Shown: positions 22,224-32,379 of the stretch, one piece after another | How the letters are laid out: every line of letters starts with the position of its first letter | Numbering within the stretch: the first letter of the stretch is position 1 | Assembly: GCA_015487555.1 (NCBI GenBank) | Contig: WFPK01000046.1 | Location: 1 to 41,167 of the forward strand | Reading direction: 5' to 3' | Length of the DNA: 41,167 bases | Source of the DNA: Phycisphaerales bacterium | GTDB taxonomy: Bacteria; Planctomycetota; Phycisphaerae; Phycisphaerales; UBA1924 | Made by a program: the position numbers and the translations under genes | Notes under the pieces: generated by a model | What the model saw: the letters and a program-made list of their open reading frames with translations, nothing else | What the model was told of the DNA's origin: nothing | Databases searched by the model: none

Positions 22224-25200
22224 ATGGCGTTATTTGGTCGCAAATCGAAGTCCTCGCCCGCACAGGTTTCAGCATCCTCAACCAATGCTGTTGCTCCTGC
22301 ACCAGCGACTCGCCCTCCGGTTGCAACCACCTCCACACCCGAGCGCGAAGCCGCCATCATGGCCGTCGGCTCCGAGATGCTCGACATCGCCCAAAACCAC
22401 AAATCCGGGCTCCTCTCTGCCAAGTTCTACCAAGACAAGCTCATGGACTGGTCCATGAAAGACCACAACTTCAAGGTCCAGCTCTTCCGCTTCGTCGATG
22501 CCTTCCCCTCGCTCACCACCCCCGAGATGGTCCACGATCACCTTGTCGACTACCTCACCCAGCCCGGCGTCAAAGCCCCGCCCTTCATGGATCTTGGGCT
22601 CAAAGCCGGTGGCGTTGCCAAAGGCATGATGACCAAAACCATCTCCTCCCAGATCAACAACATGGCCAAGAACTTCATCGCAGGCACCGACGCCTCCGAT
22701 GCCCTCCCCATGCTCGGCAAGCTCTGGAACGACGGCATCGCCTTCTCCGTCGATCTCCTCGGCGAGGCCTGCGTCTCCAACGCCGAAGCCGATGCCTACC
22801 AAGCCAAATACCTCGACCTCGTCAACAACCTCGTCGGCGAAGCATCAACATGGACACCCAACGAACGCCTCGAATCCGATCACCTCGGCGTCGTCCCCCG
22901 CGTCAATGTCTCGATCAAAGTGACAAGCCTGTGCGCCAACTTCAACCCCATCGCACCCCAGGCCGCCATCGCTGATTTCATGTCCCGTGCCACTCCCGTG
23001 CTCGAAGCCGCCAAAGCCAACAGCGTCCTCATCAACTTCGACATGGAACAACACGAACTCAAAGACCTCACCCTCGACACCTTCATGCACGCCTGCGAAA
23101 CCATCGACTTCGAACCCGGGCTCGCCATGCAGGCCTACCTCAAATCCGGCGTAGACGATGCCAAACGCATCGCCAACTGGGCTCAAAAAACCGGCAAGGT
23201 CGTCACCGTCCGCCTCGTCAAGGGTGCCTACTGGGACTACGAAACCATCCACGCCGAGCAAGAGGGTTGGCCATGCCCGGTCTGGAACGAAAAATGGCAA
23301 ACAGACCAATGCTTCGAGGACATGGTCGAGGTCTTCCTCGACGCCTGCCCGACCAAGCCCGGGCAAGGCGGCATCAAGCTCGCGCTGGGTTCGCACAATG
23401 TCCGCTCAATCGCAGCTGCGCTCGCCGGGCTCGACAAACGCAACCTTCCACGCAAAGCCCTCGAACTCCAGATGCTCCACGGCATGGCCGACCAGCTCAA
23501 ATATGCCGCCGAGGAAATGGGCCTCCGCGTCCGCGAATATGTCCCCGTCGGCGAGATGATCCCAGGCATGGCCTACCTCGTCCGAAGACTCCTCGAAAAC
23601 ACCTCCAACGAATCCTGGCTCAAGTCCGGGTTCCTCGACAACGCCGACACCGCCACACTCCTGGCCGACCCGGCAACCCAGCACAAGGGCGCGCTCCCAA
23701 CCGACCTCTCCGAAATCGCCCCCGAGCGCCATCAACTCTCCCCCACCAACAAGCACATCGGCAACGGCCGACCCTTTTACTCCGCCCCCATGCGCGACTT
23801 CGCCGACGAAACCCAACGCAACGCCTTCGCCCGCACCATGGCCGCAACCACCGTTCCATCCGTCGCCAACGACCACACCGTCGAACAAGCCCAAGCGATG
23901 GTCGCCGCCGCCCACGATGCCTTCCCAGCATGGCGCGACTTCGATCCCATCAAACGCGCCCAGATCCTCGAACGCATCGCCGACACCATGACCAACCGGC
24001 GCGACGAGCTCTCCGCCATCGTCTGCAAAGAAGCCCGCAAAACCTGGCACGAAGCCGACGCCGATGTCTGCGAAGCCATCGACTTCTGCGCCTACTACGC
24101 CCGCTATGCTCCCTCCCTTTTCACGCCCAAACGACTCGGCAAGTTCATCGGCGAGCTCGACGAGCTCTGGTATCAACCCAAAGGCGTCGCCGTCGTCATC
24201 TCCCCCTGGAACTTCCCGCTCGCCATCTGCTGCGGCATGACCGTCGCCGCACTCGTCACCGGCAACACCGTCGTCCTCAAACCCGCCGAGCAAACCCCCA
24301 GCATCGCCAAAGTCCTCTTCGACATCATCACCGATGCACTCGACGAGTTCAACGCCCCCAGAGATATCATCCACTTCTGCCCCGCCCCCGGCGAAACCAC
24401 CGGCGCCGCCCTCGTCCGCGATCCACGCATCGCCCTCATCGCCTTCACCGGCTCAAAGGCCGTCGGCTTAGACATCATCAAAGCCGCCGGCAACACCTCC
24501 GAAGACCAAGCGATGGTCAAACGCGTCATCTGCGAAATGGGAGGCAAGAACGCCATCATCGTCGACGCCTCCGCAGACCTCGACGAAGCAGTCCTAGGCG
24601 TGCGCTACTCCGCCTTCGGATTCCAAGGCCAAAAATGCTCCGCCTGCTCGCGTTGCATCGTCGTCGATCCCCAAGGCCCAGAAGGCCCACGCATGAAACT
24701 GTTCCTAGAACGCCTCGGCGAATCCACCAAAACCCTCATCCTCGGCGCACCCGATGACCCCAACACCGATGTCTCACCCGTCATCAACCAAGAAGCCGCC
24801 GACAACATCCGACGATTCATCAAATCCGCCAACGATGAAAACCTCACCGAACTCGTCGGCACGAAGGACTTCAACATCCCCGAAGGAATCAACGACCTCA
24901 TCGCCCCCCACATCTTCACAGGCGTCACCGAAACCAACACCATCTACACCCAAGAAATCTTCGGCCCAGTCCTCGCCGTTATCCACGCCAAAGACTTCAA
25001 CCAAGCGATGCAACTGGCCAACAACCACACATACAAACTCACCGGCGGCGTCTTCACCCGTAAACCCGCACACATCAACCAAGCCAAAGAACAGTTCCGC
25101 GTCGGCAACCTCTACATCAACCGAGGATGCACCGGCGCACTCGTCGCCCGCCAACCCTTCGGCGGCTTCGGCATGTCCGGCGTCGGCTCCAAAGCCGGCG

Positions 25201-25283
25201 GCCCAGACTATCTGCACCAGTTCGTCGATCCAAGAGCGAGCTGCGAAAACACCATGCGAAGAGGGTTCGCACCGGAGCTTTGA
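22224..25283 (+). CDS. putA: bifunctional proline dehydrogenase / glutamate-semialdehyde dehydrogenase (PutA-type)
   Basis: The 1019-residue enzyme oxidises proline to glutamate in two steps. The N-terminal FAD barrel (about residues 60-470) has LGVVPRVNVSIKVTSL, GKVVTVRLVKGAYWDYE and LRVREYVPVGEMIPGMAYLVRRLLENT. The C-terminal half is an aldehyde dehydrogenase: VAVVISPWNFPLAI, then LIAFTGSKAVG, the glutamate in KRVICEMGGKNAIIV, and the catalytic cysteine in FGFQGQKCSACSR. YTQEIFGPVLAV follows, and RQPFGGFGMSGVGSKAGGPDYL ends the domain. The usual DNA-binding N-terminus of enterobacterial PutA is missing, so it should not repress its own gene. CGGAG six bases before ATG 22224 fixes the start, and a promoter is visible upstream. 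Confidence 0.95.
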   Translation: MALFGRKSKSSPAQVSASSTNAVAPAPATRPPVATTSTPEREAAIMAVGSEMLDIAQNHKSGLLSAKFYQDKLMDWSMKDHNFKVQLFRFVDAFPSLTTPEMVHDHLVDYLTQPGVKAPPFMDLGLKAGGVAKGMMTKTISSQINNMAKNFIAGTDASDALPMLGKLWNDGIAFSVDLLGEACVSNAEADAYQAKYLDLVNNLVGEASTWTPNERLESDHLGVVPRVNVSIKVTSLCANFNPIAPQAAIADFMSRATPVLEAAKANSVLINFDMEQHELKDLTLDTFMHACETIDFEPGLAMQAYLKSGVDDAKRIANWAQKTGKVVTVRLVKGAYWDYETIHAEQEGWPCPVWNEKWQTDQCFEDMVEVFLDACPTKPGQGGIKLALGSHNVRSIAAALAGLDKRNLPRKALELQMLHGMADQLKYAAEEMGLRVREYVPVGEMIPGMAYLVRRLLENTSNESWLKSGFLDNADTATLLADPATQHKGALPTDLSEIAPERHQLSPTNKHIGNGRPFYSAPMRDFADETQRNAFARTMAATTVPSVANDHTVEQAQAMVAAAHDAFPAWRDFDPIKRAQILERIADTMTNRRDELSAIVCKEARKTWHEADADVCEAIDFCAYYARYAPSLFTPKRLGKFIGELDELWYQPKGVAVVISPWNFPLAICCGMTVAALVTGNTVVLKPAEQTPSIAKVLFDIITDALDEFNAPRDIIHFCPAPGETTGAALVRDPRIALIAFTGSKAVGLDIIKAAGNTSEDQAMVKRVICEMGGKNAIIVDASADLDEAVLGVRYSAFGFQGQKCSACSRCIVVDPQGPEGPRMKLFLERLGESTKTLILGAPDDPNTDVSPVINQEAADNIRRFIKSANDENLTELVGTKDFNIPEGINDLIAPHIFTGVTETNTIYTQEIFGPVLAVIHAKDFNQAMQLANNHTYKLTGGVFTRKPAHINQAKEQFRVGNLYINRGCTGALVARQPFGGFGMSGVGSKAGGPDYLHQFVDPRASCENTMRRGFAPEL

Positions 25284-25325
25284 ACCGTTTCGGCAAGTCC
25301 CAATAACACCAGTTGCCAAACATCC

Positions 25326-25354
25326 GGTGGCCAACACGGGCCAGCGTTGGCACG
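25326..25354. repeat. REP-like hairpin between putA and the pilin gene
   Basis: GGTGGCCAACACGGGCC and AGCGTTGGCAC: GCCAAC pairs with GTTGGC. The outer GGTGGCC resembles pair E at 19348. It is a single copy here, so family membership is tentative. Confidence 0.4.
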
Positions 25355-25362
25355 CTTCTCTC

Positions 25363-25833
25363 ATGCACGCCCACGCCCGCAAAGCGTTTACCCTTGTCGA
25401 AATCCTCATCGTCGTCGTCATCCTCGGCATCCTCGCCGCCATCGTCGTCCCACGATTCACCGGCGCAACCGAAGATGCACGCATCGGTGCCTTCATCGCC
25501 AGCCTGAAGACCTACGCCGACGCCTGCGAATACTACAACGCACGCGAAGGACGATACCCCGTCGATGGCGGCTCGGGCGCAGTCCCCGCAGGAATGGAAA
25601 CCTATGTCGATGAAGATGAATGGACCGCAGGCACACCCATGGGCGGCGTGTGGGACACCGAATACCTCGACTCAGGCGTTTCGTCAGCGGTCGGTGTTCA
25701 TTTCAACGACGGCACAAACCCAGGCGACGCCGTCATGACCCTCGTCGATGAGCGATTCGACAACGGCGATCTCAACACCGGCTCATTCCAGAAGCTCTCA
25801 GGCGATCGCTACTACTATGTCCTCGCGCCGTGA
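25363..25833 (+). CDS. type IV pilin/pseudopilin-like protein (GspG-type)
   Basis: The 156-residue protein starts MHAHARKAFTLVEILIVVVI, the N-methylation signal of type IV pilins and type II secretion pseudopilins. The leader ends with A at -1 instead of the usual G, then F+1 and E+5. The hydrophobic helix continues LGILAAIVVPRF. After it comes a helix ARIGAFIASLKTYADACEYYNAREGRYP, as in GspG-like pseudopilins, and a globular C-terminal part. It would be cut and methylated by a prepilin peptidase and assembled into a pilus-like fibre; no assembly gene is near. The start has no clear ribosome binding site. It is convergent with rpoD, six bases apart. Confidence 0.85.
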   Translation: MHAHARKAFTLVEILIVVVILGILAAIVVPRFTGATEDARIGAFIASLKTYADACEYYNAREGRYPVDGGSGAVPAGMETYVDEDEWTAGTPMGGVWDTEYLDSGVSSAVGVHFNDGTNPGDAVMTLVDERFDNGDLNTGSFQKLSGDRYYYVLAP

Positions 25834-25839
25834 GCAAAC

Positions 25840-27765
25840 TCAAGAATCCACAAACCCCTCGAGCTTCCTGGCGCGAACCGGATGCTGCAACTTGCGGATC
25901 GCTTTGGCTTCGACCTGACGCACCCGCTCACGCGTCACCTTGAAAATCCGCCCAACCTCTTCGAGCGTGTAGGTGTACCCATCGCCGATGCCATAGCGCA
26001 GCTTGATAATCTCACGCTCACGATAAGTCAGCGTCTTGAGCACCATCTCGATGCGACCCTTGAGCATATCACGAGCAGCTGCCACCGCCGGGGCGTCCTG
26101 CTCGTTGTCTTCGAGGAAATCGCCAAAGTTTGAATCCTCCGATTCACCCACCGGACGATCAAGACTCACCGGATGCTTCGAGATGCTCATCACCCGACGC
26201 ACCTCCATCGCCGACATCCCCGCCTTCTCAGCGATCTCCTCAGAAGTAGGCTCAACGCCCGTCTCCTGCATAATCGTCTTCTGAATATTGCGCAGCTTGG
26301 TCATTGTCTCGATCATGTGCACCGGAATACGGATCGTCCGCGCATGATCCGCAATCGCCCGCGTGATCGCCTGCCGAATCCACCAAGTCGCGTAGGTCGA
26401 AAACTTGTACCCTCGTTTATATTCAAACTTATCGACCGCCCGCATCAACCCGGTGTTGCCCTCCTGGATCACATCGAGAAAACTCAGCCCGCGATTGCGG
26501 TACTTCTTGGCGATCGAAACCACCAGCCGAAGGTTCCCCCCCGACAAATCCCGCTTGGCCTGCTCGTATTCCCAGAACACCGTCGAGATCTGGTCGATGC
26601 GCTTGCGCAACCCTTCGGGCTCTTGCGAGACCAACCCGCAAAGCCCATTGAGCTCTTCACGCAGCACCTCAAGATCATCAGCTTCATACTTCTTGGGATA
26701 CAACGCCGCCTGGAGCATCTCACCTTCGATCGCGGTCATCTTCTCGGAGATCGACTTGAGCTTGCGCATCAACGGCGCAATCCGCCCAGTCCGCAGGCAC
26801 AGCTCCTCGATCAACGCCGCCATCCGACGACGACGCGCCTCGATCTGGCTGCGAAGCTGACGCGCCTTCTTTGTTTCACGAATCGTCCCGTCTTCCTTAC
26901 GGAGCTCATCCAAAGCCTGCCAATCGCGACGATTGAGCTCCAAGAGCTTCTCGATCGTGGGCAGGTTCGCCGGAATCCGCATCGAAATCTTGTCCTTGGC
27001 CTGGTCATCGAGCGTGCTCACACGCATCGTCCGATCAAACGGCAGCACACCCTCGCTCACAAGCTTGAGCGTCTCGATCGCCTGGGCCACTATGTAATCA
27101 CACTCGAGACAACGCCGACGAAAGATCATCCGCGTCGTTTCAATTTTCTTCGCAAGCCGAATCTCTTCATTGCGCGTGAGCAACGGGATCGACCCCATCT
27201 GCGTGAGATACATCCGAACCGGATCATCCATCCGCTTGCCACCGGTATCACTGGCAACCGCCTCGTCGAGGTCGCGCTGGACGCTCTGGTCATCCATCGC
27301 CCGCGCCTCTTCGACATCTTTCTCCGCCTCAGCAATCTGCTTGGCATCCATCGCACCCGTGCCATTGGCGTAGTGCGTCGCATTGAGCCGAAGCCGAACC
27401 GCCTCGCCATTGCCCAGATGCTCGCCCCCGATCACCGACATCGCCCGGAACTGATCCATCAGGAATCCGATGGTCTCGGCTGTCCGCAGATCACCCGAAC
27501 GCTGGGCGCGGAAGATGCGCCCGCGGAACTCCATCTCATCAACAAGTTCGATGCCATACTCATCGAGCTTGGTCACCAACGCATGGATCGGCGGAATCTC
27601 GACATACTCATCGGGGATGATATTGTTGAGCTCTTCGTAACTAAGCCAACCGCGTCGTTTGCCCACCTCGATCAACTCATTCACTGCTGGATGCAAGATA
27701 CCAATCATGAACACACGCTCCCAATCATCAAAGATGGTCAGCCAACCATCTCTAAATATACGCAT
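25840..27765 (-). CDS. rpoD: primary RNA polymerase sigma factor (sigma-70/RpoD)
   Basis: The 641-residue housekeeping sigma factor has all regions. Region 1.1-like is [25 protein letters not shown] near residue 25; region 1.2 is [30 protein letters not shown] long non-conserved insert precedes region 2, which has [38 protein letters not shown] and [17 protein letters not shown]. Region 3 follows, then region 4 with [16 protein letters not shown] and the helix-turn-helix [24 protein letters not shown]. Regions 2.4 and 4.2 fit TATAAT/TTGACA-type promoters, as seen in this window. The ATG at 27765 has GGAGG nine bases upstream; a TTG ten codons earlier lies before that site. It follows dnaG by 39 bases, the conserved primase-sigma pair. 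Confidence 0.96.
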   Translation of the reverse strand: MRIFRDGWLTIFDDWERVFMIGILHPAVNELIEVGKRRGWLSYEELNNIIPDEYVEIPPIHALVTKLDEYGIELVDEMEFRGRIFRAQRSGDLRTAETIGFLMDQFRAMSVIGGEHLGNGEAVRLRLNATHYANGTGAMDAKQIAEAEKDVEEARAMDDQSVQRDLDEAVASDTGGKRMDDPVRMYLTQMGSIPLLTRNEEIRLAKKIETTRMIFRRRCLECDYIVAQAIETLKLVSEGVLPFDRTMRVSTLDDQAKDKISMRIPANLPTIEKLLELNRRDWQALDELRKEDGTIRETKKARQLRSQIEARRRRMAALIEELCLRTGRIAPLMRKLKSISEKMTAIEGEMLQAALYPKKYEADDLEVLREELNGLCGLVSQEPEGLRKRIDQISTVFWEYEQAKRDLSGGNLRLVVSIAKKYRNRGLSFLDVIQEGNTGLMRAVDKFEYKRGYKFSTYATWWIRQAITRAIADHARTIRIPVHMIETMTKLRNIQKTIMQETGVEPTSEEIAEKAGMSAMEVRRVMSISKHPVSLDRPVGESEDSNFGDFLEDNEQDAPAVAAARDMLKGRIEMVLKTLTYREREIIKLRYGIGDGYTYTLEEVGRIFKVTRERVRQVEAKAIRKLQHPVRARKLEGFVDS

Positions 27766-27804
27766 CAACTCACCCCTCCGGGGACGGATGCCCAAATATC
27801 TTGC

Positions 27805-29724
27805 TCATTCTCCGCTGAGCATATTTCTCCCTGATCGACCAAACTTTTTACGATTCACCCGCTGCTCTTCGATGAATGCCTTGAGCTTGGCGCCCTCGTC
27901 GGACGAATCCGCCGCACCGCACCCCTCAATCGTTTTATTTCTCGCATCGAGCAGCGACACCGCCCCGACACACTCATTGAACAAGCGTGTCACCCGCGCA
28001 GCGATCTCCTCGGTATCCCGCGCAATGATCTGGCGCAGCATCGTCGCCCGCTGTTCCGCTTCAACAAGATTTTTTCCTGTCTCATCACCAAGGGCTGCCA
28101 GCTCATCGAGCACCGCATGCAAGCCCGCCCCCGTACCATTCTCAACGCTGTGATGCAAAGCATCCGCCACCGTCCTCGACAAAGGCGACGCAAACGCTGT
28201 CGTCCGCGTCAGCTCACGCTCCGCCGAGCTCATGACCAACCAGAGATTCGCATCATAAAGCAGACACCCCAGAAGCATCTCGCGCGGATCAGGCTTCCAG
28301 TTGAGCTCCGCCCGCTCACCATGCGAATCGTCGAGCTGTTCTGTGTCTGCAGGATGCTCAAACGCAGATCGGCGTCGGCTGCGCCCTGTCCGAATCGCCG
28401 CCGTCACCACATCCTCTGCCACCTGCGCCGCCCGCGCCACCTGACGAATCATCAACTTTCGGCGTATCGGCCTCAACGCGCCAAGCCCGAGATCGCCGAG
28501 CTTGGATATCTCTTCTTCGATCCGCTGCGTCACCTGCCCAGGCCCCGCACCCATAAGCTCATCACGCAACCGATCAAACCGCCACTCGATCAAATCAACC
28601 GATCCCGCAATCACCCGCTCAAAGACCTCCGCCCCCCCTTCGCGTTTGAGCAGTTCGTCAGGGTCTTTGGCATCGGTAAACCCTGCCAACGCCGCAATCC
28701 GAATATCAATCGTCTCCGAAAGCAGCACCTCGATCGCCCGATCCGCAGCCTTGATCCCCGCCTCATCCCCATCAAACAAAAGCACCACCGTATCGCACAG
28801 CCGACGCAACACCGTCGCATGCCCACTCGTCAACGCCGTCCCCAAAGTCCCCACCACATGCTCGATGCCCGCCTGATGGCACGCAATCACATCGGTATAC
28901 CCTTCCACAACCACCGCCGTATGCTCGCGTTTGATCGCCCGCTGAGCGTGGTTGATCCCATAAAGCGTCGTCGATTTACGAAACACCGGCGTCTCAGGCG
29001 AGTTGAGATACTTGGGCGTATCCTCCGGATCAAGAATCCGCCCACCAAAGGCAATCACCCGCCCGATCTGATCACAAATCGGAAAAATCAACCGATTCCG
29101 CAGCGCATCATAATGCCCGTCCGTATCCCGCGCCTTGATCAACCCAGAAGCCACCATCGCTTCAAGATTCAACCCCTTCTTCTCAACAGCCATCAAAAGC
29201 CCGTCCCACCGATCCGGGCTCGCCCCGATCCCGAACCGCTCGACCATCTCTGGTGAGATACCCCGCTGCTCGATGGCCTCCCTCGCCAGCTTCCCATGCT
29301 CAGGATGCGTCAAAATCGTCCGAAAGAACGACTGCCCCGCCTCATTGGCAGCCATAATTTCCTTCTTACCGACCCCACCGGGTTGCTGCCCAGTCGCCGA
29401 TGCATTGGGATTGCTCGGATTGAACTTCGTCAGCTCAATATTCCCCCGCTCAGCCAAATACTCAAGCGCCTCGCGGAACCCCATCGAATGATACTTCTGA
29501 ATAAAAGTAAACACATCGCCACCCGACCCACACACAAAGCAATGAAAAATCTGCTTCGACGGAATCACACACATCGACGGATTCCGATCATCATGAAACG
29601 GACACAACCCCACATACTCGCGCCCCTTAGGCTTGAGCGCAAGATGCTCACCAACGACCGCAACGATATCGGACGCATCACGGACGCGCTGACGATCATC
29701 ATGCTCTGGCGCAAATGCGTTCAA
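27805..29724 (-). CDS. dnaG: DNA primase DnaG
   Basis: DnaG makes RNA primers for replication. The 639-residue product has the N-terminal zinc-binding domain YVGLCPFHDDRNPS followed by FHCFVCGSGGDVFTF (the CHC2 ligands). FGIGASPDRWDGL and RLIFPICDQIGRVIAFGGRIL form the catalytic core. TOPRIM motifs AVVVEGYTDVIACHQAG and VLLFDGDEAGIKAADRAI bind metals. The C-terminal third is a helical helicase-interaction region. I place the start at TTG 29724, with AAGGAGAG directly upstream; the frame is open to an ATG at 29847, but the extra 41 residues do not look like primase. It precedes rpoD by 39 bases, probably one operon. Confidence 0.95.
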   Translation of the reverse strand: MNAFAPEHDDRQRVRDASDIVAVVGEHLALKPKGREYVGLCPFHDDRNPSMCVIPSKQIFHCFVCGSGGDVFTFIQKYHSMGFREALEYLAERGNIELTKFNPSNPNASATGQQPGGVGKKEIMAANEAGQSFFRTILTHPEHGKLAREAIEQRGISPEMVERFGIGASPDRWDGLLMAVEKKGLNLEAMVASGLIKARDTDGHYDALRNRLIFPICDQIGRVIAFGGRILDPEDTPKYLNSPETPVFRKSTTLYGINHAQRAIKREHTAVVVEGYTDVIACHQAGIEHVVGTLGTALTSGHATVLRRLCDTVVLLFDGDEAGIKAADRAIEVLLSETIDIRIAALAGFTDAKDPDELLKREGGAEVFERVIAGSVDLIEWRFDRLRDELMGAGPGQVTQRIEEEISKLGDLGLGALRPIRRKLMIRQVARAAQVAEDVVTAAIRTGRSRRRSAFEHPADTEQLDDSHGERAELNWKPDPREMLLGCLLYDANLWLVMSSAERELTRTTAFASPLSRTVADALHHSVENGTGAGLHAVLDELAALGDETGKNLVEAEQRATMLRQIIARDTEEIAARVTRLFNECVGAVSLLDARNKTIEGCGAADSSDEGAKLKAFIEEQRVNRKKFGRSGRNMLSGE

Positions 29725-29890
29725 ATCTCTCCTTCTCGATGCTTCTCTCGCGTGCCCAAAACTGTAGCCTCGGAATAAATCGGTGCCAGCAAATTCCAAG
29801 TTCCCCCCCGTGTTGACCCTCAAACCGCCCTGTTTACCCCTCACCACCGGTTGCCAAGCGTCCGAAAGCGCACCAAACCCCCAAACATCC

Positions 29891-29896
29891 TACAAT
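29891..29896 (+). promoter_or_regulatory. -10-like TACAAT five bases before the acylphosphatase ATG
   Basis: TACAAT, CCCCC, ATG 29902. No ribosome binding site. The same all-C spacer as at 18466-18470. Confidence 0.45.
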
Positions 29897-29901
29897 CCCC
29901 C

Positions 29902-30186
29902 ATGGTCACCCGCCAACGCATCATCTTCCAAGGCCGAGTCCAAGGCGTCGGATTCCGAGCACGCACCACCTCCATCGCCTCCCGCTACCCCGTCACCGGC
30001 TGGATCCGCAACGAACCCGACGGCACCGTCATGCTCGAAGCACAAGCCGACGAGCAAATCCTCGAATCCTTCCTCAACGACCTTCGCAAAAAGACCTCCG
30101 GACTCGTCGAACGCGAAATCCACGCCCATGTCCGCACTGTGGCCAATGAATCAGGCTTTGAGATTCATCGGAATGCTGCGCCCTGA
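29902..30186 (+). CDS. acyP: acylphosphatase
   Basis: A 94-residue, full-length acylphosphatase that hydrolyses acyl phosphates such as carbamoyl phosphate and 1,3-bisphosphoglycerate. The signature FQGRVQGVGFRARTT (R near residue 20 binds phosphate) and GWIRNEPDGTVMLEAQ (catalytic asparagine) are both present. It is cytoplasmic and has no signal. ATG 29902 was chosen because the family begins here and TACAAT lies five bases upstream. It is divergent from dnaG and upstream of a DUF418 gene with its own ribosome binding site. No partner is implied by context. Confidence 0.95.
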   Translation: MVTRQRIIFQGRVQGVGFRARTTSIASRYPVTGWIRNEPDGTVMLEAQADEQILESFLNDLRKKTSGLVEREIHAHVRTVANESGFEIHRNAAP

Positions 30187-30294
30187 AATCCGTGTACCAT
30201 AATTCACAATCATCTGCCAGCAAATACGCCACGCTGTCCCGCGCGCACATCGCAAAAGACCATCCGCTGATACAAACCGAGGGGAATGCGACAC

Positions 30295-31551
30295 ATGAGC
30301 CATGAACAACCAACACCAACCGCCTCACAAAGCCGATTCCAATCCATCGACACCCTTCGAGGCTTCGCCCTCCTCGGCATCCTCGTCCCCAACATCGTCG
30401 CATTCGCCTGGCCAAGCTCGGCCTACACAGACCCGCACGCAATCTCTGATGCACCGCCCAACAGCATCGCCTACCAGATCACATCCGTCCTCTTCCTCGG
30501 CAAGTTCATGTTCCTCTTCGCACTACTCTTCGGATCAGGCGTCATCATGTACGCCCGGAAGTTCGACACCGCCGACGAAGAAGGCAACGACCACACCAAA
30601 CTCCGCACCGGCGCCACGCTCTGGTACATCCGATGCGCATGGCTCCTCTTCTTCGGCCTCATCCACGCATACCTCTTCTGGTACGGCGATATCCTCACAC
30701 TCTACGCACTCGCCGGGCTCACACTGCTCTGGTGGATACGCCGAATCAACCCCAAAATCCAAATCCTCGGCGGACTTGTGCTCTACCTCACAGGAACACT
30801 CGTACTGCTCGCAATCACACTCAGTGAAAACCAGGCCATCCGCGCAGGATACATGAGCATCCACGAGCTCGAACTCGACCCCGCATTCGAAATCGCGGGA
30901 TACACAGGCACCTTCCTCGACGCCTTCAAAGCTCGGCTGCCCGCTTCGATCTTCATGACCCTCGTCGCTGCCCCCTTCTTCGTCCCGGTGCTCTGGGGAA
31001 TCATGAGCATCGGCATGGGACTCACCCGCCTGGGCATCCTCACAGGGCAACGCTCCATGCGGTTCTATATCGGCACATCCATCATCGGCATCGGCATCGG
31101 ACTCCCCACCACCGCACTGGCCTTCCAATACATCCAAAGCACCCTCGACCTCCGCCCAGGATCCATCTGGGACACCATCGCCCAACCCATCGGCATCCCA
31201 CTGGCTCTAGGCTACGGCGCACTCGTCATCGCACTCTCTAAATGGGCACCCGCACGGTTCATCTGCATACCTTTGGCAGCCGTCGGACGCATGGCCCTGA
31301 CCAACTACTTCCTCCACACACTCCTCTGCACCACCCTCTTCTACGGCTACGGCCTGGGCTACTTCGCCTCCATCGAATATCCCCAACTCTGGCTCGTCGT
31401 GCTCGGTGTCTGGACCATCAACATCATCTTCTCCATGCTCTGGCTCAGGTTCTTCACGATGGGCCCCTTCGAATGGCTCTGGCGCGTCCTGACTTATCGA
31501 CACCTTGTCCCCATTCGGACCCAAATCCACAAATCCCAAAGCACAAATTGA
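30295..31551 (+). CDS. DUF418-family (YeiB-like) membrane protein
   Basis: The 418-residue integral membrane protein of the DUF418/YeiB type starts with RFQSIDTLRGFALLGILVPNI, the D-x-LRG-x-A-LLGI motif of this and the acyltransferase-3-like group. About nine helices follow. The C-terminal DUF418 segment is PLAAVGRMALTNYFLHTLLCTTLFYGYGLG, then MLWLRFFTMGPFEWLWRVLTY, with the GPFEWLWR box typical of the family. The biochemical role is unknown. ATG 30295 is preferred to 30286 because GAGGGGA lies nine bases before it. Confidence 0.9.
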   Translation: MSHEQPTPTASQSRFQSIDTLRGFALLGILVPNIVAFAWPSSAYTDPHAISDAPPNSIAYQITSVLFLGKFMFLFALLFGSGVIMYARKFDTADEEGNDHTKLRTGATLWYIRCAWLLFFGLIHAYLFWYGDILTLYALAGLTLLWWIRRINPKIQILGGLVLYLTGTLVLLAITLSENQAIRAGYMSIHELELDPAFEIAGYTGTFLDAFKARLPASIFMTLVAAPFFVPVLWGIMSIGMGLTRLGILTGQRSMRFYIGTSIIGIGIGLPTTALAFQYIQSTLDLRPGSIWDTIAQPIGIPLALGYGALVIALSKWAPARFICIPLAAVGRMALTNYFLHTLLCTTLFYGYGLGYFASIEYPQLWLVVLGVWTINIIFSMLWLRFFTMGPFEWLWRVLTYRHLVPIRTQIHKSQSTN

Positions 31552-31603
31552 CCCAATCTGCTACACTCAGGCACACGCATTAATCGGCAAGGAGGCCCAA
31601 CAC

Positions 31604-32347
31604 ATGCCCAGTTCATACCGCGCACTCTGCTCCGATTTCTACATCAACACCAAGCTCAATGTCCGCATGGAGTTGCCCACCAACCGCGAGCCCGTCCTCG
31701 AGCTCTTCGAGCGCACCCGGCGCTCCTACCCAGCCATGAACGCCTTCAGGCGATACAAAGACGAACTCGCACTCGAATCCGCACCAAACGCAACACCCCA
31801 CCGCTGGATCGCCATCCGCAGCGCCTCAGTCCGCAGCGGCGTCGTCAACCCAACAACCGCTGACGAAATGTATTCGATCCACCGAACCTCCGTCGAAATC
31901 TCGCCTTACTTCCTCTCGATCTCCCCGCTCGACATCGAATACATCGAGCTCCTCTACGGCTTCGACCTCACCGCCAAAGGCAACCACGACGCCATTGCTG
32001 CCAACGCCCTCTTCGCAGGCTCACCCATGGCTGCACTCCTCGACACCGATGGCATCAATGTACTCGATTGCCAACCCTCGATGGGCATGAAGCTCGTCGA
32101 TGACAACGGCTTAGAAGTCCACTTCGAGGTCAAAACACGATCCAAAGGCAAAAAAGCTTCCGAACCCAACACAGAGCCAATCTCCGTCTACCTCACCCTC
32201 CGCAAATACGACCCCGTCACCAACCTCGAAGAACTCACCCCAAGACTCAACGAAATGATCGAACGAGGCCAAACCCTCGTCGATGAATACGCCCTACCCA
32301 ACCTCCTGATGCCCCTGCGTGAAGAAATCGCCTCCGGATCGTTCTAA
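31604..32347 (+). CDS. soluble protein of unknown function
   Basis: The 247-residue protein starts [27 protein letters not shown] and has no signal peptide or membrane helix. Features are [51 protein letters not shown], and a variable lysine-rich loop [15 protein letters not shown] before [12 protein letters not shown]. The family is not recognised; similarity to planctomycete conserved hypothetical proteins is my impression only. AAGGAGG eight bases before the ATG makes translation certain to be efficient. It lies between the DUF418 gene and a SHOCT-like gene that has its own start signal. Confidence 0.8.
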   Translation: MPSSYRALCSDFYINTKLNVRMELPTNREPVLELFERTRRSYPAMNAFRRYKDELALESAPNATPHRWIAIRSASVRSGVVNPTTADEMYSIHRTSVEISPYFLSISPLDIEYIELLYGFDLTAKGNHDAIAANALFAGSPMAALLDTDGINVLDCQPSMGMKLVDDNGLEVHFEVKTRSKGKKASEPNTEPISVYLTLRKYDPVTNLEELTPRLNEMIERGQTLVDEYALPNLLMPLREEIASGSF

Positions 32348-32367
32348 ACCCCCACCCCAACGCGTGA

Positions 32368-32373
32368 TATCAT
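32368..32373 (+). promoter_or_regulatory. -10-like TATCAT six bases before an ATG
   Basis: TATCAT, CTCCCC, ATG 32380. Leaderless-type arrangement with a C-rich spacer. Confidence 0.4.
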
Positions 32374-32379
32374 CTCCCC

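Noticed and set aside
23267-24757. Arg-rich open frame of about 500 codons inside putA
   Set aside because: It is a frame-shifted shadow of the aldehyde dehydrogenase part of putA.
26173-27834. Open frame of about 550 codons opposite rpoD
   Set aside because: Antisense shadow of rpoD with no motif and biased composition.
29725-29847. Longer dnaG N-terminus from ATG 29847
   Set aside because: The added 41 residues do not resemble primase, and AAGGAGAG lies directly before TTG 29724.
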